A stretch of DNA of 11,930 nucleotides from Caulobacter sp. GTDB taxonomy: Bacteria > Pseudomonadota > Alphaproteobacteria > Caulobacterales > Caulobacteraceae. The notes under the pieces are model-generated. The model saw only the letters and a list, made by a program, of their open reading frames with translations. It was not told the origin of the DNA and made no database searches. The stretch covers positions 1 to 11,930 of the forward strand of contig JAQGIN010000190.1 in NCBI GenBank assembly GCA_028291125.1. Reading direction: 5' to 3'. Positions 6,373 to 11,930 of this stretch are shown piece by piece (the first letter of the stretch is position 1; each line of letters opens with the position of its first letter). The position numbers and the translations under genes were made by a program.

Positions 6373-7964
6373 CAGTGCGCGTCCGACGGCGGCGGCGGGG
6401 CGTTGGCGGCCGGCTTGGCCAGCAGCGACACCACCGCGGCGATGAAGCAACCATAGGCCAGCAGGGTGAAGGAGTCGCCGAAGGCCAGCACCGTGGCCTG
6501 CTGCTGCAGCATCATCGAAAAGGCCTTGTAGCTGGCCCCCAGGGGGTCGGCGACGCCCAGCTGCTGCATGCGCTGGCCCAGGCCCAGCATCATGCCGGCG
6601 GCCTGCGGATCGCCGGCCCCGATCCGCGAGGTCATGTCGCTGTAGTACAGCGCCGTCTGCTGGGTGATGCTGGTGGCCAGCAAGGCCAGGCCGATGGCGC
6701 CGCCGGTGTTGCGGGCCAGGTTGACCAGGCCCGAGGCGTTCTTGACCATCGACGGCGGTAGGGTGCTCATCGTCACCTGCTGGGTGGCGATCATGGCGAT
6801 CATCACCCCCACCCCGCGGCAGGCCTGGACCCCGGCGAACTCCCAGAAGCCCCAGTCCTTGGTGACGCCATGGGCCATGTACATGCCCCAGCCGGCCAGC
6901 AAGAAGCCGATGAACATCGGCACGCGCGGGTCGGTCTTGCGCACCAACCGGCCGGCGATCGGCCCGGTGGCGAACATCGACAGCCCTGAGATCACCATGG
7001 TGGTGCCGACCTCGGCCGCCGAATAATGGCGCACCCGACCCAGGAACTGCGGCAGCAGGAAGGTGCCGCCGAACAGGCTGGCGCCCGAGACCGCGGTCAT
7101 GGCCAAGCCGATGGTGAAGTTGCGATTGGCGAAGGCCCGCAGCTCGACGATCGGGTTGCGGTAACTCAGCTGCCGCCAGACGAAGGTGACCCCGGCGATC
7201 GCGGCGACCACGGCCAGCCACAGGATCAGGTCGTCCTCGAACCAGCTGTTCTTGGCCCCTTCCTCGAGCACGAACTGCAGGCTCATCAGGAAGGTGGCCA
7301 TCACCGCCAGGCCGAACCAGTCGAAGCCCTGCTTCAGGCTGGGGTCGCCCTTGTCGAAATCGCCCCAGCGGGCGACGCCGAACAGTACGATGACGCCCAT
7401 CGGCACATTGATGAAGAACAGCCAGCGCCAGCTCAGCCACTCGGTCAGGTGGCCGCCCAGGGTCGGGCCGACGGTGGGGGCCAGGGTGACGATCAGGCCC
7501 ATGATGACGCTGGCGGTGATCCGCCGCTCGGGTGGGAAGGCGGTGAAGGCCACGGCGAACACCGTCGGGATCATCGCCCCGCCGATGAAGCCCTGCAGGG
7601 CCCGGGTCAGGATCATCATGTCGATCGATGAGCTGAGGCCGGTCAGCACGCTCATGATCACGAAGCCGGCGCAGGACAGCATGTACAGCCGCTGGGTGCC
7701 CCACAGCCGCGACAGATAGCCCGACAGCGGGATCATCACCACTTCGGGGATCAGATAGGCGGTCTGGATCCAGCTGACCTGGTCGGCGCTGGCCCCGACC
7801 CCGGCCTGGATCTGCGGCAGCGAGGCGGCGACGATCTGGATGTCGAGAATGGCCATGAACTGGCCGATGACCATCGCTCCGAAGCCGAGGAACAGCTTGG
7901 TCCAGTCGATCTCGGGCTTGGCCGGCGCGATCGCGGCGCTGGCGGGGAGGGCGGCGTCGGTCAT
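6372..7964 (-). CDS. emrB: DHA2-family MFS multidrug transporter (EmrB/QacA type, 14 TM)
   Basis: Inner-membrane proton-driven drug exporter of 530 residues, about the EmrB length (around 510). After a hydrophilic leader (1-23) come about 14 hydrophobic segments. Family marks: AILDIQIVAASLPQI (38-52), the DHA2 motif D1 with Asp41; SWIQTAYLIPEVVMIPLSGYL (64-84); the Arg121 motif TRALQG; antiporter motif C at about 162-171 (APTVGPTLGG); then WLSWRWLFFINVPMG (176-190). It should pair with the membrane-fusion protein encoded 9 bp upstream to send substrates across the envelope through an outer-membrane factor that is not encoded in this window. The ATG at 7964 follows the adaptor stop closely. 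The substrate range cannot be read from sequence; the symbol denotes subfamily rather than proven orthology. Confidence 0.92.
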   Translation of the reverse strand: MTDAALPASAAIAPAKPEIDWTKLFLGFGAMVIGQFMAILDIQIVAASLPQIQAGVGASADQVSWIQTAYLIPEVVMIPLSGYLSRLWGTQRLYMLSCAGFVIMSVLTGLSSSIDMMILTRALQGFIGGAMIPTVFAVAFTAFPPERRITASVIMGLIVTLAPTVGPTLGGHLTEWLSWRWLFFINVPMGVIVLFGVARWGDFDKGDPSLKQGFDWFGLAVMATFLMSLQFVLEEGAKNSWFEDDLILWLAVVAAIAGVTFVWRQLSYRNPIVELRAFANRNFTIGLAMTAVSGASLFGGTFLLPQFLGRVRHYSAAEVGTTMVISGLSMFATGPIAGRLVRKTDPRVPMFIGFLLAGWGMYMAHGVTKDWGFWEFAGVQACRGVGVMIAMIATQQVTMSTLPPSMVKNASGLVNLARNTGGAIGLALLATSITQQTALYYSDMTSRIGAGDPQAAGMMLGLGQRMQQLGVADPLGASYKAFSMMLQQQATVLAFGDSFTLLAYGCFIAAVVSLLAKPAANAPPPPSDAH

Positions 7965-7973
7965 GGCCGCGGC

Positions 7974-9077
7974 CTAGCGGTCCACGCCCTGGCGGGCGAC
8001 GCGCGGCATGGCCTGGCCGGCCTCGGCGAAGGACGGGCCCGAGCGGTCGCGGACGTCGACCTTGACCGCCACCGACAGGCCGGGCCGCAGGGCGGCGCCC
8101 AGCGGCGAGCGGTCGACGACAATCTTCACCGGCAGGCGCTGGGTGATCTTGGTGAAATTGCCGACCGCGTTCTCGACCGGGATCAGGGCGAATTCCTGGC
8201 CGGTGGCCGGGGCGAAGCTGTCGATGCGGCCGTGGATCTTCTGTTTGCCGAAGGCGTCGGCCTCGATCTCCACCGGCTGGCCGACCCGCAGGCGGTCGAC
8301 CTGGGTCTCCTTGAAATTGGCGACCACATAGCTCTGGCCCAGCGGCACCACCGACATCAGGGCGACGCCGGGCTGCACCAGCTGGCCGGGACGCACCGAG
8401 CGGGCCCCGACCACGCCGCCAACCGGGGCGCGGATGACGGTGCGTTCGAGATCGATGCGGGCCTGGTCGACGGCGGCGTGGGCGGCGGCGGCCTGGGCGA
8501 TGGTTTGGGCGCGGGCCGAGCCCAGCGACTGGGCGGCGCGGCGTTCGGCCTCGAGGGCGGCCTGGGCGCTGGCGACGGCGGCGGTCGACTGGGCGGTTCC
8601 GGCCCGCTCGGTCTGCAGCTTCTGCTGCGACACCCAGCCCTGGCCGGCCAGGACGCCGTAGCGGTCGAGGTCGGCCTTGGCCCGGCCGGCGTCGGCCTGG
8701 GCGCTGGCCACCCCGGCCGCCTTCTGGGCGATCAGCGCCTGTTCGAGGGCGGCCTTGTCGTCGACGCTGGTGATGGCGGCGTCCAGGGCCTGGGCGTTGG
8801 CGGTCGCCTGGTCGAGCTTGGCCTGCAGGGTGGCCGGATCGATCCGCGCCACCACCTGGCCGGCCTCGACCCGCTGGTTGTCGGCCACCAGCACCTCGGC
8901 GACATAGCCGGAGACCTGGGGGCTGACCTGGACGGTGTCGGCCTGGACGAAGGCGTTGTCGGTGCCCTCGAAGCGCTGCTTGTCGATGAACCACAGGGTG
9001 GCGCCGACCAGCACGGCGACGCCGGCGACCCCGGCGATCAGCATCGGAACCAGTTTCTTGTTGGAGGGCGTGGCCAT
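7974..9077 (-). CDS. emrA: HlyD/EmrA-type membrane-fusion (adaptor) protein
   Basis: Periplasmic adaptor of 367 residues anchored by one N-terminal TM helix (about 10-30). The EmrA signature TDNAFVQAD (39-47) leads into the first half of the lipoyl/barrel-sandwich domain (to about 80, ending VVARIDPATL). A long Ala/Gln-rich coiled-coil hairpin fills about 84-212, followed by the second lipoyl half RAPVGGVVGARSVRPGQLVQPG (216-237) and beta-barrel strands (YVVANFKETQ, 250-259; RLPVKIVVD, 314-322). It is the first gene of the operon. The ATG at 9077 has AAGG 7 bases upstream; a GTG one codon earlier is possible. It would bridge the EmrB-type pump to an outer-membrane channel. Confidence 0.93.
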   Translation of the reverse strand: MATPSNKKLVPMLIAGVAGVAVLVGATLWFIDKQRFEGTDNAFVQADTVQVSPQVSGYVAEVLVADNQRVEAGQVVARIDPATLQAKLDQATANAQALDAAITSVDDKAALEQALIAQKAAGVASAQADAGRAKADLDRYGVLAGQGWVSQQKLQTERAGTAQSTAAVASAQAALEAERRAAQSLGSARAQTIAQAAAAHAAVDQARIDLERTVIRAPVGGVVGARSVRPGQLVQPGVALMSVVPLGQSYVVANFKETQVDRLRVGQPVEIEADAFGKQKIHGRIDSFAPATGQEFALIPVENAVGNFTKITQRLPVKIVVDRSPLGAALRPGLSVAVKVDVRDRSGPSFAEAGQAMPRVARQGVDR

Positions 9078-9150
9078 CACTCAACCTTGACTCGGAGGAC
9101 TGCGATCCTGGAACCGCCCGATAGAGGCGGCCGGACCGCCCGGCAAGGGG

Positions 9151-9179
9151 ATAAATGGACGCATCCGTCCAAAAATCAA
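9151..9179 (-). promoter_or_regulatory. Efflux operon promoter with embedded TetR-type operator
   Basis: On the minus strand TTGATT (9179-9174) and ATTTAT (9156-9151) are separated by exactly 17 bases, giving a credible -35/-10 pair. The spacer and the -10 edge are filled by a perfect inverted repeat, TGGACG-N4-CGTCCA (9156-9171). Initiation would fall near 9144, leaving a leader of about 66 bases before the adaptor ATG. An operator between -35 and -10 is a standard TetR-family repression layout. Binding by the repressor encoded at the operon end is inferred. Confidence 0.55.
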
Positions 9180-9338
9180 ATCCGCACGGCGGAGTTTGCT
9201 GCGGTGCGGCGCCAAAGCCACAGATCGGCGCTCGCCCACCGTCGATCGGCGGCGGCGGGCAACCGTCGCGGCTGGCGCGCGTATCTAAGGGGAAGGCGCG
9301 GCCGCTCGCCGTCGCCCAAGCCGCCGAGGGAGGCGCGC

Positions 9339-9455
9339 ATGAACGCTCAAGGTCCGCTCGCCTTCCTTCGGCCGATGCTGTGGCTGGCCGCCGCCGGCTT
9401 CGCGGCCGGTTTCGCCGGCTATCTGGCCTTCCTCGACCTGGCCGTTCCGACCTAG
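9339..9455 (+). CDS. Small single-pass membrane protein, 38 residues, unknown function
   Basis: An ATG preceded by GAGGGAGG at 5-base spacing opens a short reading frame starting MNAQGPLAFLRPMLWLAA. Residues about 13-32 form one hydrophobic helix rich in Ala, Gly and Phe. A Pro-Arg-containing N-terminus (Arg11) suggests an inside N-terminus. The strong ribosome site, good codon use and location in the 260-bp gap between the efflux operon and dut argue for a real gene rather than chance. Its TAG and the dut TAG on the other strand overlap within one CTAG (9452-9455). I recognise no family. It could instead be the remnant of a larger gene. Confidence 0.6.
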   Translation: MNAQGPLAFLRPMLWLAAAGFAAGFAGYLAFLDLAVPT

Positions 9456-9907
9456 CGGCCGCCGGTGGAGCCGAAGCCGCCGGCCCCGCGCGCTGTGTCG
9501 TCCAGGCTTTCGACCTCGGCCCAGGCGGCCTGCACCACCGGAGCGATCACCAGCTGGGCGATGCGGTCGCCGCGGCGGATGGTGAAGTCCTCCTCGCCCA
9601 GATTGATCAGGATCACTTTCACTTCGCCGCGATAGTCGCTGTCGATGGTGCCGGGGGTGTTGAGGCAGGTGACGCCGGCCTTGGCCGCGAGGCCCGAGCG
9701 CGGCCGCACCTGGGCCTCGAAGCCCAGCGGCACGGCGAAGGCCAGGCCGGTGGGGACCATGGCCCGACCGCCGGGCCGCAGCACCAGCGGGTCCGCGTCC
9801 TCCACCGCCGCCCGCAGGTCCATGCCCGCCGCGCCCGAGGTTTCATAGCTCGGCAGCGGCAGGCCATGGGCGTGGGACAGGCGGACGATCGGCACGGTGG
9901 GGGTCAT
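9452..9907 (-). CDS. dut: Dut, deoxyuridine 5'-triphosphate nucleotidohydrolase (dUTPase)
   Basis: Trimeric dUTPase of 151 residues that hydrolyses dUTP to dUMP and pyrophosphate, keeping uracil out of DNA and feeding dTMP synthesis. All five motifs are present: 1, AAGMDLRA (26-33); 2, PRSGL (69-73); 3, NTPGTIDSDYRGE (83-95) with catalytic Asp89; 4, RRGDRIAQLV (111-120); and 5, RGAGGFGSTG (140-149), the flexible C-terminal arm. Length matches E. coli Dut (about 151). The ATG overlaps the coaBC stop in an ATGA, which fixes the start and implies coupled translation. The coaBC-dut order is conserved widely in proteobacteria. Confidence 0.97.
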   Translation of the reverse strand: MTPTVPIVRLSHAHGLPLPSYETSGAAGMDLRAAVEDADPLVLRPGGRAMVPTGLAFAVPLGFEAQVRPRSGLAAKAGVTCLNTPGTIDSDYRGEVKVILINLGEEDFTIRRGDRIAQLVIAPVVQAAWAEVESLDDTARGAGGFGSTGGR

Positions 9908-11100
9908 GAAAGGCTCTCGGCTATGCGTTGGGCGAGGTCGTGGGCCACGGCGACCTTGGTCGCCCGGCTCCAGCGTTCGGTCTTGTCCTTGGTGATCAGC
10001 AGCACGGCGTTGTCGTCGCCGCCCATCACCCCGGGCTCACTGACATCGTTGGCGATGATCCAGTCGCAGCCCTTGCGCGCCAGCTTGGCGCGGGCGTGGG
10101 CTTCGACGTCGTTGGTCTCGGCCGCGAAGCCGATCACCAGCTTGGGCCGCTGGGGACCCGAGGCGGCCAGGGTGGCCAGGATGTCGGGATTCTCGACGAA
10201 GGTCAGGGCCGGGGGCCCGCCCTTGCCCTTCTTCAGCTTGACGCCGAACGCCTCGTCGACCCGCCAGTCGGCGACGGCGGCGACGAACACCCCGACATCG
10301 GCGGGCAGGGCGGCCTGGCAGGCAGCCAGCATCTCGCGGGCGGTCTCGACCTGGACGCGGGTGACGCCGAACGGAGCGGGCAGGGCGGTGGGGCCGCTGA
10401 CCAGGGTGACCTCGGCCCCGAGCGCGGCCAGGGCCTGCGCGATGGCGTAGCCCTGGCGGCCGCTGGAGCGGTTGGTGATGCCCCGCACCGGGTCGATCGG
10501 CTCGAAGGTCGGACCGGCGGTGACCAGGGCCCGCTTGCCGGCCAGCGGCCGGGCGGCCGGTCCGGCCAGCTGGGCCTGGATGGCCGCGAAGATCGCCTCG
10601 GGCTCGGCCATCCGGCCGGGGCCGAACTCGCCGCAGGCCATGGCCCCGTCGTCGGGCCCGACGAAGGCGACCCCATCGGCCTTCAGGGTGGCGAGGTTTC
10701 TTTGGGTGGCCGGATGCAGCCACATCCGCACGTTCATGGCCGGGGCCATCAGCACCGGCTTGTCGGTGGCCAGCAAGGTGGTCGAGGCCAGGTCGCCGGC
10801 CAGGCCGTGCGCCGCTTTGGCCATCAGGTCGGCGGTGGCCGGAACACCCACCACCAGGTCGGCCGAGCGCGACAGCTCGATATGGCCCATCTCGGCCTCG
10901 TCGGTCAGCGAAAACAGGTCGTCATAGACCTTGTCCTCGGCCAGGGAGGCCAGCGACAGCGGGGTGACGAACTGCTTGCCCGCCTGGGTCAGCAGCGGCC
11001 GCACGCCGATCCCGGCCTTGCGCAGCAGCCGTGTCAGCACCAGCGCCTTATAGGCCGCCACGCCGCCGCCGACGATCAGTAGACCCCGCTTGTCGCTCAC
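9904..11100 (-). CDS. coaBC: CoaBC, phosphopantothenoylcysteine decarboxylase/synthetase
   Basis: Bifunctional coenzyme A enzyme of 398 residues. CoaB couples 4'-phosphopantothenate with cysteine (CTP-dependent) and CoaC decarboxylates the product using FMN. The N-terminal CoaC part (1-180) has GGGVAAYKAL, HIELSRSADL with catalytic His73, PAMNVRMW (120-127) and ACGEFGPGRMAEP with Cys156. The CoaB part (188-398) has TAGPTFEPIDPVRGITNRSSG (Asn210), AVADWR (275-280), KLKKGKG (288-294, nucleotide-site Lys) and IANDVSEPGVMGGDDN (349-364). I start at GTG 11100 because it gives the compact family N-terminus. An ATG at 11178 would add an Arg-rich tail with no known counterpart. Expressed with dut through the ATGA overlap. 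Confidence 0.95.
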   Translation of the reverse strand: MSDKRGLLIVGGGVAAYKALVLTRLLRKAGIGVRPLLTQAGKQFVTPLSLASLAEDKVYDDLFSLTDEAEMGHIELSRSADLVVGVPATADLMAKAAHGLAGDLASTTLLATDKPVLMAPAMNVRMWLHPATQRNLATLKADGVAFVGPDDGAMACGEFGPGRMAEPEAIFAAIQAQLAGPAARPLAGKRALVTAGPTFEPIDPVRGITNRSSGRQGYAIAQALAALGAEVTLVSGPTALPAPFGVTRVQVETAREMLAACQAALPADVGVFVAAVADWRVDEAFGVKLKKGKGGPPALTFVENPDILATLAASGPQRPKLVIGFAAETNDVEAHARAKLARKGCDWIIANDVSEPGVMGGDDNAVLLITKDKTERWSRATKVAVAHDLAQRIAESLS

Positions 11101-11215
11101 AGCCTGTCGTCTCCGCCTCGCGCGTCCCGCCTCATACGGCGCCGCGCGGGACTCGACAAACGTTCCTGTTTCGTTCATCAATCGTTAAGGTAGAGCGAAA
11201 ATAACGGAGACTTCC

Positions 11216-11711
11216 ATGCCGTTAGTTCTCCAGTCGCGTTCCGTCGTCATCGCCGCTCTCGGACTGGCGGTGGGTGTCGGCCTGGCCGCCTGCGACGGCC
11301 GCGACGCGTCCGGCGGCGGCCGCCCCGGATCCGCGCGACGCTCCCGTTCGCCTGGTGTCGGGCAAGCCGATGTGGGCCGCCAACCAACGCCGCACCGCCG
11401 AGGAGAACGCCCAACGCGGCTTCGAGCGCAACGGCCAGGCCTTCGGCGCGGCCACGGTCGACGACTATGTGCGCGCGGCCCACGCCTTCGTCGCCAATCC
11501 GCCCAAGGGCGCGGCAACCCTGGAGCGCGGCAATGGCGACCGGCTGATCTACGACCCCAAGGGCAATGTCTTCGCGGTGGTCACCAAGGCCGGCGCGCCC
11601 CGGGCCCTGTTCAAGCCGGACGACGGCGCGGCCTATTGGGCGCAGCAAAAGGCCCGCGAGGCGCAGCGCACCAGCGCGGCGAAGACGGGCGAAGCGGTCC
11701 GGCGGGGGCAA
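11216..11711 (+). pseudogene. Lipoprotein with polymorphic-toxin-like (BECR-type) domain, frame-disrupted
   Basis: The ATG has GGAG 6 bases upstream and opens a lipoprotein signal peptide (about 1-25) with lipobox LAAC at Cys26, followed by Asp27. Near 11309-11324, in a GGCGGCGGCC-rich stretch, the coding frame moves +1, as if one base were inserted. From 11319 the new frame reads AAPDPRDAPVRLVSGKPMWA, then a compact domain with GFERNGQAFGAATVDDYV, NGDRLIYDPKGNVFAVV and APRALFKPDDG. This spacing recalls the C-terminal nuclease domains of polymorphic toxins with the Barnase-EndoU-ColicinE5/D-RelE fold. The usual FEKH histidine appears as Asn, so activity is doubtful. The body frame has no stop before the window ends: it runs through a repeat copy at 11688-11711 and into antisense of the next gene. 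A sequencing error could explain the frameshift. Domain assignment is from memory of the family pattern. Confidence 0.55.
11688..11711. repeat. REP-like element, partial copy 3
   Basis: GGCGAAGCGGTCCGGCGGGGGCAA here matches the arm at 5734-5754 except for small changes (GCGAAGCGGTCCGG shared exactly, then T/C GGGGGC). Only the inner-hairpin half and the G-run are present, without the CCAGAGGGGG partner arm, so it is a decayed or half element. It lies at the 3' end of the lipoprotein body, again between convergent genes. Confidence 0.5.
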
Positions 11712-11726
11712 GTGAGAGTAGCGCGC

Positions 11727-11930
11727 CTAGATCAGCGCCGCGATCCCCAGCCCCGCCAGCAGCCCCAGCACCACCAGCCCCGCCCCCAGGGCCACCCAGG
11801 CCAGCGGCCGGACCGGGCGGCGCTCGACCACCACCGCCGTCGGCGGGGCCTCGGCCAGGCGGGCCAGCGCCCGCAGGGCCCGCAGGGCTTCCTCGGTCAG
11901 GTCCTTGACCCGGGCCACCGGCGACAGCTC
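11727..11930 (-). CDS. ubiB: Probable UbiB (ABC1/ADCK-type kinase-like) C-terminus, partial
   Basis: The last 67 residues of a gene that starts beyond the right edge. An amphipathic stretch (LSPVARVKDLTEEALRALRA and on to LAEAPP) is followed by the VVVERRPVRP linker and one strongly hydrophobic C-terminal helix (LAWVALGAGLVVLGLLAG), ending AALI. A Pro-rich linker then a C-terminal TM anchor is the usual end of UbiB, the atypical-kinase-like factor for ubiquinone synthesis. The coaBC/dut neighbourhood in Caulobacter is also next to ubiB. No kinase motifs are inside the window, so the call relies on tail shape and context. Confidence 0.5.
   Translation of the reverse strand, partial: ELSPVARVKDLTEEALRALRALARLAEAPPTAVVVERRPVRPLAWVALGAGLVVLGLLAGLGIAALI

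Noticed and set aside
5764..9084. A 1106-codon open frame on the minus strand, continuous with the TetR gene and running across both efflux genes
   Set aside because: Upstream of the TetR start it is an Arg/Pro/Gly-rich alternate frame of emrB and emrA, both of which have full family motifs in their own frames. High GC leaves such frames open.
9172..9338. Gap between the efflux promoter and the small membrane protein
   Set aside because: I looked for RNA genes, repeats and other frames and see nothing convincing beyond the ribosome site at its end and a weak -10-like TATCTA near 9285.
11101..11178. A longer CoaBC from ATG 11178
   Set aside because: The added 26 residues are Arg-rich and have no family counterpart; GTG 11100 gives the normal start. 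Not fully excluded.
11101..11215. Divergent coaBC/lipoprotein spacer with TCGACA, GTTAAG and a GACTC (CcrM-type GANTC) site
   Set aside because: No -10 box at correct spacing and only a half CtrA-like motif; a single GANTC is expected by chance, so no regulatory call is made.
11216..11908. A single 230-residue protein read straight through from 11216
   Set aside because: After about residue 35 it becomes Arg/Pro/Gly-rich low-complexity sequence, while the +1 frame shows a clean domain; the straight read is the shadow.
1..11930. CRISPR array, tRNA, rRNA, insertion sequence, phage genes or a defence island
   Set aside because: None is visible; codon use and GC look uniform and the genes are mostly housekeeping.

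Overview
The window is very GC-rich chromosomal DNA with almost no non-coding space. Gene content and gene neighbourhoods fit an alphaproteobacterium of the Caulobacterales (Caulobacter/Phenylobacterium type). The pointers are an hslV with an N-terminal propeptide, a fabA-fabB-fabI cluster, a coaBC-dut pair converging on a likely ubiB end, and short palindromic repeats of the kind common between genes in that order. This placement is by protein recognition and context only.

Left part (1-2878): a truncated hslV (minus) diverges, across about 40 bp, from a MoeB/ThiF-type E1-like adenylyltransferase (plus). This converges on a minus-strand D-2-hydroxyacid dehydrogenase of the glyoxylate/hydroxypyruvate reductase type, which in turn diverges from a secreted bacterial-SH3-type protein (plus). 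Middle (2945-5630): fabA, fabB and fabI lie in a row on the plus strand. FabA and FabB form the dehydratase/isomerase and condensing pair of anaerobic unsaturated fatty acid synthesis, and FabI supplies the enoyl-ACP reductase step. The short gap after fabI (5631-5763) holds two REP-like palindromic elements in opposite orientation.

Right-middle (5764-9179): a tightly packed minus-strand efflux operon, transcribed as HlyD/EmrA-type adaptor, DHA2/EmrB-type 14-TM transporter, then TetR-type repressor. Its junctions are 9 bp and a 1-base stop/start overlap. Upstream, a perfect 16-bp inverted repeat sits within the spacer of a plausible promoter, a good candidate operator for the co-encoded TetR protein.

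Right end (9339-11930): a 38-residue single-TM mini-protein (plus) shares a CTAG stop-codon palindrome with dut (minus). dut is translationally overlapped (ATGA) with coaBC (minus). Divergent from coaBC is a lipoprotein gene whose body resembles C-terminal nuclease-like domains of polymorphic toxins. As given it carries a +1 frame disruption and has no in-frame stop before the window ends; a third partial copy of the repeat lies at its 3' end. The last about 200 bases are the C-terminal end of a probable UbiB on the minus strand.

Most of the window is housekeeping. The parts most worth a second look are the disrupted toxin-like lipoprotein, the repeat family, the putative TetR operator-promoter and the mini membrane protein. 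I see no CRISPR array, tRNA, rRNA, insertion sequence or clear novel defence system.
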